This document shows, piece after piece, positions 21,319 through 28,019 of a stretch of 53,527 nt of DNA. Below the pieces are notes generated by a model that was not told the DNA's origin, searched no databases, and saw only the letters and a program-made list of their open reading frames with translations. Source of the stretch: a virus; IMG/VR virus record IMGVR_UViG_3300042987_002836, positions 1 through 53,527 of that record; one strand, given 5' to 3'. Position 1 is the first letter of the stretch, and each line of letters opens with the position of its first letter. The translations under genes and the position numbers were made by a program.

Positions 21319-21503
21319 TGGCCAATCCCCCGACGGGGCCGGTCTGCGAGCTCTGTAAGACGGTCATTGACGTATCTGGAAAAGACGGCTGGTACGGAGT
21401 CGGTGGGATCTGGGCTCCAGGAGAGAAGTACATCTCGCTTTGCAACACAAAAGACCGCGACTGTTTCACACGGTGGTCGGTGCACGGAGTACGTCCGTCT
21501 TAG
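21318..21503 (+). CDS. Zinc-ribbon-like protein (61 aa)
   Basis: Starts MANPPTGPVCELCKTVIDVS at the TGATG overlap. CELC and later Cys residues (SLCNTKDRDC) form a four-cysteine site. The compact beta-rich sequence resembles small zinc ribbons of phages. Function unknown. Confidence 0.7.
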   Translation: MANPPTGPVCELCKTVIDVSGKDGWYGVGGIWAPGEKYISLCNTKDRDCFTRWSVHGVRPS

Positions 21504-21539
21504 TATACAGTAATAAGCAACTACGAACGACAAGGAGAG

Positions 21540-22364
21540 GTGATGATGAACGCGCATAGCTACGGCGACGGTCTTGACATGTTTGACAAGGAAGTCGGAA
21601 TCATTCCTCCGACACCAACCGAACGCGGAGCGTTTGTCAAGATTCCAGAGGCGTACTCGGCGATGCTCGAGGTCTCGATGAAGTACGGGTATCTAGTCGG
21701 ATACGCTCAAGAGCAGGACGGAAAGTACATCCAGCATGTCTATCCGGTAAAGTCCTTCGAGACAGACCAGATCTCAAACTCGTCTAAGACTCAGCTCGAG
21801 CTTCACACCGAGACCGCGTTCCACCCGTACCGTCCCGACTACATCGTCCTCGGCTGCCTTCGCGGAGACAAGGCCGCTAAGACGACCTACGCTCACGTCG
21901 ACACCATCGTGTCTTTCCTCGACAACAAGACCGTCGATACCTTGACTCGTCCAGAGTTCATCACTACTGTTGACCAGAGCTTCCGTCTGCACGGCGAGCC
22001 AGACCAAGAGGTCCTGCTGCCGATCTTGACGACAGATAAGGACACCGGTCGTTGGCGAATGACCTTCGACAAGTCCACGATGCGAGGCACAAATCCAGAA
22101 GCTCAACGAGCTCTTGACCTGTTCGCGAAGGCCGTCGAGCCGTGTGTCAGAGAGATCTCTCTTCAGCGCGGTGATTTTTTGGTCATCGACAACTCAAAGA
22201 TCGTCCACGGTCGCACACCGTTCCCAGCTCGCTATGACGGCACCGACCGTTGGCTCATTCGCGGTTTGATACGCAAGGAGCTTCCGCCGTTCACCGAGCG
22301 CGAAGGCTCGGTAATCACGACAACTCGTTTCTCGAGGCAAGAGCCCGAACTTCAGTCTGCCTAG
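21540..22364 (+). CDS. Fe(II)/2-oxoglutarate oxygenase, clavaminate synthase-like (amino acid hydroxylase type) (274 aa)
   Basis: The iron site is visible: HTE at residues 89-91 and the distal His223 in IVHGR. ARYDGTDRWLIRG provides the Arg for 2-oxoglutarate. The block ELHTETAFHPYRPDYIVLGC and the distal pattern match the CAS-like group (AsnO, VioC, OrfP), which hydroxylates free Asn, Arg or Lys, and whose iron triad uses HxE rather than HxD. Length is a little short of the roughly 330 residues usual for that group. Strong AAGGAGAGGTG site, a TATACA-type promoter at about 21504, and a weak terminator after it, so it may be a separate unit. Substrate unknown: free amino acid, nucleobase-linked group and host metabolite are all possible. 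Confidence 0.82.
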   Translation: MMMNAHSYGDGLDMFDKEVGIIPPTPTERGAFVKIPEAYSAMLEVSMKYGYLVGYAQEQDGKYIQHVYPVKSFETDQISNSSKTQLELHTETAFHPYRPDYIVLGCLRGDKAAKTTYAHVDTIVSFLDNKTVDTLTRPEFITTVDQSFRLHGEPDQEVLLPILTTDKDTGRWRMTFDKSTMRGTNPEAQRALDLFAKAVEPCVREISLQRGDFLVIDNSKIVHGRTPFPARYDGTDRWLIRGLIRKELPPFTEREGSVITTTRFSRQEPELQSA

Positions 22365-22381
22365 CGGCGGCTGATTCTATA

Positions 22382-22402
22382 CCTCTATCAAGAGGCTATT
22401 TC
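22382..22402 (+). terminator. Weak hairpin terminator after the oxygenase gene
   Basis: CCTCT-atca-AGAGG followed by CTATTTCT. The stem is only 5 bp but the loop is tight and a U-rich run follows. Confidence 0.45.
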
Positions 22403-22461
22403 TGTGTGTCACTCGTGCTTGTGACTTTTGTCTAGGATGAGACCAAGGCAAGGAGAGTCAC

Positions 22462-22788
22462 ATGAAGACTAAGACCAAGAAAGAAAAGAAGAAGAAGACA
22501 ATCAACGACCTGTATCCGATCATCGTGCACCAGTCTCGGTACTCGGGAGTATATGAAGGCGGAAAGTGGTTCGCCACGGGCGGAGTAGACTTCGATGAGT
22601 TTGACGACAGGATGCGAGAGTACCTGCACGGCGACGACTCGGACGCAGTGGACTTCTGGTACTCTGCGGAGGCCAACGTCATAGGCGTTGGAGACGATCC
22701 TCAGAGCGCGGTCGTCGACCTGCTCGTGAGAAACGGCGTGGACGACGAGCTAGAAGGCGTGGAGATCACTCCCACATATCGCGATTAG
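22462..22788 (+). CDS. Hypothetical acidic protein (108 aa)
   Basis: Lys-rich start (MKTKTKKEKKKKTINDLYPI), then IIVHQSRYSGVYEGGKWFA, a strongly acidic middle and a helical end. The pattern is reminiscent of small phage-conserved proteins of unknown role. AAGGAGAGTCAC precedes it. Its 3' end overlaps a convergent minus-strand gene by 23 bp. Confidence 0.7.
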   Translation: MKTKTKKEKKKKTINDLYPIIVHQSRYSGVYEGGKWFATGGVDFDEFDDRMREYLHGDDSDAVDFWYSAEANVIGVGDDPQSAVVDLLVRNGVDDELEGVEITPTYRD

Positions 22789-22906
22789 GCAGCGTCAGGT
22801 CTTTTCGCATCTGCCAAAGCTTGTAGACAAGAGTCACAGCAATCGCAGGCAGAAAGACGAAGAACGCTACAAGCGTTGTGGCGTCACGCTTTTTACCAAA
22901 GTCCAT
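22766..22906 (-). CDS. Small single-TM protein (46 aa)
   Basis: Starts MDFGKKRDATTLVAFFVFLP, one TM helix, then a basic LVYKLWQMRKD segment. Good AGGGAGAGAACG ribosome-binding site. Convergent overlap with 22462-22788. Confidence 0.6.
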   Translation of the reverse strand: MDFGKKRDATTLVAFFVFLPAIAVTLVYKLWQMRKDLTLPNRDMWE

Positions 22907-22961
22907 CGTTCTCTCCCTTCTTTTTCTTGATTTCAGAGTAACTTGTTTTCCGGCGATCTTT

Positions 22962-22973
22962 TAGAATAACAAG
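22962..22973 (+). promoter_or_regulatory. Leaderless promoter
   Basis: TAGAAT at 22962-22967, with only six bases between it and an ATG. Transcription would start at or next to the A of the ATG, and no ribosome-binding site fits in between. This is the geometry of actinobacterial leaderless genes. Confidence 0.5.
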
Positions 22974-23132
22974 ATGCCGTTTCTCATCTTATTCACAGTT
23001 ATCATGCTCGCCACCGCGTTTCACAAGCTTGTTCTCATGCGAGCTGTCAATGACTACCACTACAACCACGACCGGCCGAAGCGTAGCGAGCAGCAAGAGA
23101 TCTTAGATCGGCACAGCTACTGGGTCCGTTAG
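22974..23132 (+). CDS. Small membrane protein (52 aa), probably leaderless
   Basis: Starts MPFLILFTVIMLATAFHKLV, a TM helix or signal anchor, followed by a His/Tyr-rich basic segment (NDYHYNHDRPKRSEQQ). The ATG follows a TAGAAT box by six bases. Its stop overlaps the stop of the convergent gene 23129-23335. Confidence 0.6.
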   Translation: MPFLILFTVIMLATAFHKLVLMRAVNDYHYNHDRPKRSEQQEILDRHSYWVR

Positions 23133-23335
23133 TCGGAGCTTGACACCATCTCTTCAAGGTCGATAACCAGGATCTGTCGGACATCGAGCAACAAGTCCGT
23201 GATCTCAGCAGACGACACTAGATCTCGTCCGCTCACCTCGACAAGCGCCTTGTCAATTCGTTCGACGGCCATCGCGTTTGTAACCAGCACAATCTGCTCA
23301 AGCGCTTCTTCTGCTTCTTGAAGCTCTGTTGTCAT
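23129..23335 (-). CDS. Hypothetical helical acidic protein (68 aa)
   Basis: Starts MTTELQEAEEALEQIVLVTN; all helical with two heptad-like stretches. A TAGGAT box lies six bases before the ATG, so this gene too may be leaderless, although AGGTAGGA could act as a ribosome-binding site. No family recognised. Confidence 0.65.
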   Translation of the reverse strand: MTTELQEAEEALEQIVLVTNAMAVERIDKALVEVSGRDLVSSAEITDLLLDVRQILVIDLEEMVSSSD

Positions 23336-23379
23336 ACGACTATCCTACCTACTGATGCCGTAGTATTGACTCAAACGTC

Positions 23380-23432
23380 CCACCCCGTTGACAAGGACCC
23401 TCTAGGTCCTTCCGAGAGGATAGGCGGGGTGG
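23380..23432 (-). terminator. Multi-stem hairpin between two genes
   Basis: Outer stem 23380-23387 with 23425-23432 (8 bp, CCACCCCG/CGGGGTGG) enclosing a perfect 7-bp AAGGACC/GGTCCTT hairpin (23393-23411). Follows the stop of 23438-23749. A terminator is the simplest reading; the branched form leaves room for a structured RNA. Confidence 0.55.
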
Positions 23433-23437
23433 TCTCT

Positions 23438-23749
23438 TTAGCTTCCCGCCGAGCAGGTTTCGCACGAACACCCGGCTGGGTGCTCTGTGTCTTCACTCTG
23501 CTTATTTCTTCCAGTTGAGATCATCAATCCGGCAAGAGTTCCTGTGATGAACGTTGCCACCGATGACAGCACGCCGAAGAACATCTTGTCGTTCTCGGCC
23601 TGCGCTCCGATGGGCTGCGTCACAAACACAAGAGCGTACAAGACGCCGATTGTTGTGATTGTCAACACGGCCGCCAGCACGCAGCCGACGACGAACTTCA
23701 ACCTCGCGTCGAGGTCTTCAGGCGTCATTCTTTGCTTGTTCTTGCTCAT
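23438..23749 (-). CDS. Holin-like membrane protein (103 aa), two TM helices
   Basis: N-terminal RMTPEDLDARLKFVVGCVLA leads into TM1, TM2 is FFGVLSSVATFITGTLAGLM, and the cytoplasmic tail has a CSCETC cluster. Similar two-helix proteins occur with lysis genes of many phages. It overlaps the lipoprotein gene (ATGA), forming a three-gene membrane operon. Confidence 0.65.
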   Translation of the reverse strand: MSKNKQRMTPEDLDARLKFVVGCVLAAVLTITTIGVLYALVFVTQPIGAQAENDKMFFGVLSSVATFITGTLAGLMISTGRNKQSEDTEHPAGCSCETCSAGS

Positions 23750-23994
23750 GGCTGTCCTTCTTCTGCTGGTACAGTTTCATTTGTTTCACTTGTTACGTTT
23801 GTTTCACTTGGCGGGTTCTTTGGGTCGAACCCGATCAGTGTCTCGGTGCACATTCCGTCCACAAGACAGATCGGCGGATTGCACTCCTCGGCGTCCCAGT
23901 TCTCTGGGTCCTGACACTCATATCGGTATTTGCCGTCATAGCCGCATCCTCCTAAGACTAGGACGATAGCCGCCGCGGCGAAAACGCGCCTCAC
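23746..23994 (-). CDS. Lipoprotein (82 aa)
   Basis: Signal peptide with lipobox (AIVLVLGGCGYDGKYRYECQ), Cys17 being the lipidation site. The mature part begins CGYDGKYRYECQDPENW and has several more Cys (EECNPPICLVDGMC), which resembles a lipoprotein family I know from aquatic phages. GTG start overlapping the previous stop (GTGA). Possible spanin-like or superinfection-exclusion role, not demonstrated. Confidence 0.75.
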   Translation of the reverse strand: MRRVFAAAAIVLVLGGCGYDGKYRYECQDPENWDAEECNPPICLVDGMCTETLIGFDPKNPPSETNVTSETNETVPAEEGQP

Positions 23995-24302
23995 AGCGCC
24001 TGCTGTTCTGTGCTTTCGGATACGTACTCGGCAGGAGCCTCAACGGTCTCTGCCTCTGCTGTCTTGACAGGCTGTTTTCCTACCTTGTCAAACACCGCGT
24101 TGATCTCGTCAAGACTGAGCTTGCCGTCGTCCAAGAACGCGCGTGACAGTCCCTCGATGACGGTGGCGACTCCGCCGATTCCAGCCATGAAGATCGCTTG
24201 CCACAGCGGCACACCTGCGATTGTTCCTGCGCCGATGACGCCAAGTCCGGACGCCGCGAAGGTCGCGATGATCCTGAGGATGATGTTCTTGATCTGTGCC
24301 AC
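23991..24302 (-). CDS. Holin-like membrane protein (103 aa), GTG start
   Basis: Starts MAQIKNIILRIIATFAASGL. Two hydrophobic helices with GVIGAGTIAGVPLWQAIFMA, then a soluble EF-like segment (DDGKLSLDEINAVFDKVG) and an acidic tail. GGAGG stands before the GTG. First gene of the membrane operon 23991-23749-23438. Its position next to the lysis genes suggests a holin. Confidence 0.65.
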   Translation of the reverse strand: MAQIKNIILRIIATFAASGLGVIGAGTIAGVPLWQAIFMAGIGGVATVIEGLSRAFLDDGKLSLDEINAVFDKVGKQPVKTAEAETVEAPAEYVSESTEQQAL

Positions 24303-24424
24303 ACAGCCTCCAACAGAAGTTCGTGCCCTCTGATAGAGGCTCCCCAGCCTCGGTCTCCATAGTAACCTATCCGTCGGTTTTTGATACTAAGACTAATAAC
24401 CGCCGCGGAAAGTTACAGATAGAT

Positions 24425-24601
24425 CTATTTCTTGCCCCTGTTGTACCGGTTGGCTTCCTTGCAGGCGTCACAGGTCACGTTGACCTCGTTGAACGTCACC
24501 CACTCGGTGTCAGCCTCGACGCCGCAGAGAGTCTTGTAGTACGAGCCTCCCCAGCCGCCGACCGACAGGTGCACGATCGCATAGGCCTCGCTACTTGGCA
24601 T
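24425..24601 (-). CDS. Small zinc-ribbon-like protein (58 aa)
   Basis: Starts MPSSEAYAIVHLSVGGWGGS at an ATG inside the last codons of the reductase gene (11-bp overlap). TLCGVEAD and VTCDACKEA give a four-residue metal site; basic end. Translational coupling to the reductase suggests related timing. Confidence 0.65.
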   Translation of the reverse strand: MPSSEAYAIVHLSVGGWGGSYYKTLCGVEADTEWVTFNEVNVTCDACKEANRYNRGKK

Positions 24602-26642
24602 TCTCTTTCACCCACTTGATCTCGCACGAGTCCGTCGTGCAGTACGACTCTCCGATCGCGTCTGCGGCCATTCCGGCGTAGACTCCCGAGAAGTCGATCG
24701 GGAACAAAGCCGTCTTCGCCTTCTCGTACTCGTCTTTAGTGATCTGCGTGTACGGCATCTGCGGGTACGTCTCGTTGCCGCTCGGCAAGAACGACACGGT
24801 CTTGAGCTGACCGTCGTACATGTGCAGGACTGTCCCGACATGGTCTGCTTCTTTTTCTTTGTCAAAAGAGATCGTCACCGACACGGAGTTGTCCGACCAG
24901 TACCGCTGCGCGGTCGCGGCAAGCGACATCTTCTCGAAGATCGTCACGTCTTTCTCCGAGCGCTTCGCGACAGATTCAATCGGGAAGAAGACCACCGATG
25001 TTGTATTCGGCGATTCTGACGCTTGCTCCACCCGGTAGTTGGCCATGCGGAAGAGCGGAAGCATCGGGTCATCGTTGGCGAACCTGATCGCTCTCATGAA
25101 GTATTGGCCACCCGGAGTCCAGTGCACTCCCGGCGATTCGCCTGCAAGTATCGACACCGTGCCAGACGGCTTGACGGTCGTCATCTTGATCGACTCGCGG
25201 ATTCCCATCCACTCTGAGTAGACGTTATCATACCGCTGGATCGTCTTGTATCCCGAGTCCATCCAGTCTCTGAGGACCGGCAGACCGTGGATGTCCGCAA
25301 AGTTGGCGACGCCAGACATCGACGTTCCGATGCGGCGGTTTCGCTGCATGATCGCGTTGGTCTCCTCCCAGTGCGTCGGCAGGAGAGTCACGGTCTTCGC
25401 GTACAGGTAGGCGAACTTCAGCGTCCGCTTGTAATCTTCAAGGCTGTCATGTCGGTTCAAGTACGTCTCGACCAGGGTGCAGCACTCGTACGACTCAAGC
25501 GACTGCTCGGCGCACGGGTTGTACCCGACCACTCTGTGGTCCTTGTTGTTCGGCGGATCTACCAGTCGTCCATACTTGCGGCTCATGTCTAGCCAGATGA
25601 CGCCCGGTTCGCCGTTCAGCTTGATGCCTTCGACGATCGAGTCAAGGTCTTCACCAACAGAAGTGAGCACCGAGTTGTTCGACATCCAGCCCCAGCCTGG
25701 AGAACTGGCGTCATAAGAGTTGCGCTCAGGAAACGCCTTCGGGTTCTTGAGGTTCAAGAAGTCGCTGTCATTGATGCTGCCGATCAGCAGCTCTGCCGAG
25801 CGTCGGACGTTGCCAGACACGACGCACACGCCGATCAAGTTGCCGATGTCGGCGATGTCGACCTTTGTGAGCGGCTGTCCAGCTCGCCCGTCAAACAGTC
25901 TGCGAATGTGGTTGTGCAGACGCTCGAGCGGCTCGTGCCCTGCTGCGGTTCCGCCAAACGTCTTGATCGGTGTTCCTGCCGGACGCACGTATTGGTAGTC
26001 AAAGTCGATCTTGTTCATGTCTGGCTTCAAGTACGAGTTCAGCAACAGCACGACAGACTCAACCCAGCCTTCGCGAGTGTCTGGGACCTCGTACACGTAC
26101 GTGCCGACCGACCCAGGCTTGTAGATCGTGAACTCTTTCTCTGCTCCAAGGTTGTCGAACCCAACACCTACACCGAGCATCGACGCCTCCATCAAGAAAG
26201 CGAACGGCTTTGCAGGGTTCGCCTTCGTCATGTCGGCGGTCGAAACAAACGCGCAGTTTTGAAGCGCAGCAGAGTTGCGCTGGTCGTTTACAAGTGGAGT
26301 GCCCATGACCCAAAGTCCTCGGCCAGGTGGCGTCCACTTGAGATGAAACATTCTGTCGAAAGCTTCTTTTGCAGACGCTTGCCCTTTGCTGTCGTTCCAC
26401 GGCAGACGGTTTGTCTTGCAGTGGTCTTTTTGAAGCGAGTACATGCCGTTGATAACACGCTCGCAGACATCGGCCCATGTCTCTTTTGTTCCGTCTTCCT
26501 TCAACCGAGAGTAGGTACGCAAGAACGTGATCTCACCTACAGAGTTGCCACCCGCGTCACGGTAGCCGAACGGCGCGGGCTTGTCACGATACTCGTTGAC
26601 AAACTCCGGCGAAAGACGGAAAGAGAACAAAGACATAGTCAT
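24591..26642 (-). CDS. nrdJ: Adenosylcobalamin-dependent (class II) ribonucleoside-triphosphate reductase (683 aa)
   Basis: Monomeric RTPR type. LQNCAFV with Cys130 is the first redox cysteine; NPCAEQ at 375-380 followed by SYECC gives the thiyl and second redox cysteines; the C-terminal CTTDSC is the shuttle pair spaced as in Lactobacillus leichmannii RTPR. Residues NVRRSAELLIG and GTSMSGVANF fit the barrel core, and GTVSILAGESPGVHW the family's conserved substrate-phosphate loop. Converts ribonucleotides to deoxyribonucleotides without oxygen or a small subunit, using B12. Slightly shorter than the 739-residue type enzyme. Starts near GTAGGGAG; a second ATG lies two codons in. Confidence 0.95.
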   Translation of the reverse strand: MTMSLFSFRLSPEFVNEYRDKPAPFGYRDAGGNSVGEITFLRTYSRLKEDGTKETWADVCERVINGMYSLQKDHCKTNRLPWNDSKGQASAKEAFDRMFHLKWTPPGRGLWVMGTPLVNDQRNSAALQNCAFVSTADMTKANPAKPFAFLMEASMLGVGVGFDNLGAEKEFTIYKPGSVGTYVYEVPDTREGWVESVVLLLNSYLKPDMNKIDFDYQYVRPAGTPIKTFGGTAAGHEPLERLHNHIRRLFDGRAGQPLTKVDIADIGNLIGVCVVSGNVRRSAELLIGSINDSDFLNLKNPKAFPERNSYDASSPGWGWMSNNSVLTSVGEDLDSIVEGIKLNGEPGVIWLDMSRKYGRLVDPPNNKDHRVVGYNPCAEQSLESYECCTLVETYLNRHDSLEDYKRTLKFAYLYAKTVTLLPTHWEETNAIMQRNRRIGTSMSGVANFADIHGLPVLRDWMDSGYKTIQRYDNVYSEWMGIRESIKMTTVKPSGTVSILAGESPGVHWTPGGQYFMRAIRFANDDPMLPLFRMANYRVEQASESPNTTSVVFFPIESVAKRSEKDVTIFEKMSLAATAQRYWSDNSVSVTISFDKEKEADHVGTVLHMYDGQLKTVSFLPSGNETYPQMPYTQITKDEYEKAKTALFPIDFSGVYAGMAADAIGESYCTTDSCEIKWVKENAK

Positions 26643-26664
26643 GGCTGATTACTACTCCCTACAA

Positions 26665-26877
26665 TTATTGAAGCTGTTCGTATATTTGTTTGCAGCGCTC
26701 GCAGACTGGAAAGCCATCTGGGTCTCTTGTCGGTACCCATATCTTTCCGCAAAGAGCGACGATAGGAACGCCTGTAACGACGGCTTCTACGATGTCTGCT
26801 TTGTCTGCGTAGTGAGCGAACTTGTCGTGATCGCCAGAAACGTATGCTTTAGTGTCTGTGCTCTCCGCGACTTTCAC
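26665..26877 (-). CDS. DUF3039 family protein (70 aa)
   Basis: DHDKFAHYADKADIVEAVVT, ALCGKIWVPTRDPDGFPVCE and CKQIYEQLQ match DUF3039, a family found in Actinobacteria. Cysteines in ALCG, VCERC suggest zinc binding. GTG start. It is good evidence for an actinobacterial host. Placed between Nei and the reductase in one minus-strand operon. Confidence 0.85.
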   Translation of the reverse strand: MKVAESTDTKAYVSGDHDKFAHYADKADIVEAVVTGVPIVALCGKIWVPTRDPDGFPVCERCKQIYEQLQ

Positions 26878-26886
26878 CTACATATT

Positions 26887-27684
26887 TTATCTTTGACAGG
26901 TGGGACACCAGTAGAGAGTCCGTGAATCAAGTTCTGTTTCTTTGACCTCTGTCATACAGAGACGGCACGACTGGCGTTGCCGTTTATAGACGTAGCTGAA
27001 CTGAGAACAACCGTGTAATTTGACTTCGTCTTCGCCCAAGTGCTCGGGCGCCACCGTGCGAATCTTGCCGTCCGTCGACCCATCTCGAAGAAGAATGGAA
27101 GCGTTCCGCCATATCTCATCGAACTTCTCGCGCTGCATCTGCGTACCGGGAATAAATGGATCAAGACGAGACAAGAATAACAGCTCGGCACGGTACACGT
27201 TTCCAATCCCAGCGATCACGGATTGATCCATCAACAGTCCTGCGATGGTACGCTTCGACTTCACGATCTTCTTCCACGCTTGTTCTGGGTCTGCATCGTC
27301 GTGTATCGGATCAGGTCCAAGCCTCTTCTTTATCGCGCTCACTCCAGCGTCGTCAAGCAGTTCACATGCTGTCGGCGCTACCAGGTCCGAGATGTAGATG
27401 TCGTGTTGCAGTCGCAACCTGGTCGAGTCTTTAGGCTTCTTGTTTGGGTTCTTTGACAGATAGAACCACCCGTACAGTCCAAGATGCACGTGCACGGTCT
27501 GCCCGGTGTCAAAGTGCAAGAACAGATGCTTGCCGTGCGCTGTCGTATTATTCAATATACGATTGTCGATATTCTTCGCCTCGTCCGCGAACCGCCCCTG
27601 CGGACTAGAAGCTCTCACCGTCTTCCCAGCGAAAGCTCCCTCATGTATCGTCGCCAGGTGCCGTATTGAATGTCCTTCAGGCAT
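26887..27684 (-). CDS. nei: Formamidopyrimidine-DNA glycosylase/endonuclease VIII family (Nei-like) (265 aa)
   Basis: N-terminal MPEGHSIRHLA gives the catalytic Pro2-Glu3; HGKHLFLHF carries the conserved Lys. The helix-two-turn-helix region has IAGIGNVYRAELLFLSRLDP, and the C-terminal zinc finger is CRLC ... CPTCQR. Removes oxidised bases and nicks the DNA strand. MPEGHxI is typical of actinobacterial Nei2 enzymes. Such enzymes are uncommon in phages; probably host-derived. Ribosome-binding site GAGGAAGA. Confidence 0.9.
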   Translation of the reverse strand: MPEGHSIRHLATIHEGAFAGKTVRASSPQGRFADEAKNIDNRILNNTTAHGKHLFLHFDTGQTVHVHLGLYGWFYLSKNPNKKPKDSTRLRLQHDIYISDLVAPTACELLDDAGVSAIKKRLGPDPIHDDADPEQAWKKIVKSKRTIAGLLMDQSVIAGIGNVYRAELLFLSRLDPFIPGTQMQREKFDEIWRNASILLRDGSTDGKIRTVAPEHLGEDEVKLHGCSQFSYVYKRQRQSCRLCMTEVKETELDSRTLYWCPTCQR

Positions 27685-27721
27685 TCTTCCTCTTTTCGTT
27701 GTTCGTCGTTTCCTTGCTATT

Positions 27722-27745
27722 CTACAATAGTTACGGCGGAAAGTT
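27722..27745 (-). promoter_or_regulatory. Likely promoter of the nei-DUF3039-nrdJ operon
   Basis: The minus strand reads AACTTTCCGCCG followed by TAACTATTGTAGAATAG, with TAGAAT as -10. An AACTTTCCGC-like box recurs at 24392-24405, so it may be a phage-specific upstream element. Confidence 0.4.
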
Positions 27746-28019
27746 TGAACTATGACCTATGACGGATCTACGTCATGTTACTATTGCCCTCGCGCCAGAC
27801 GGGCTGAATGGTTGATAGGTCGTCTAGGCCGAGCGCATGTAGTAGGGCGCTCGCACCCTCTCCCAGGGGTGGCCGGCCGGGGCCGTGACGTGCGTTGTCC
27901 TTTCCGACGTCACTGGCCCCGCCATAAGCTCTTCTTGATCAGGAACCGAGACAGGGTTCCAGAAGTAGTTTATAGTTGCTCTTACCGTTTTTACGCCGAC
28001 CTCATAGGAGCTATTCACA
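27746..28019 (+). other. Long structured leader region before the M15 endolysin
   Basis: About 270 bp without a convincing gene. It contains a strong hairpin at 27879-27920 (13 bp plus one bulged base), a GGAACC/GGTTCC hairpin near 27941-27958, and a TATAGT -10-like box at about 27970. Weak reading frames on both strands lack ribosome-binding sites. Candidate structured RNA or regulatory leader. Confidence 0.5.

Noticed and set aside
24303-24420. Cobalamin riboswitch before the membrane operon or the reductase
   Set aside because: No B12-box-like sequence was recognisable and the leader regions are too short for the class.
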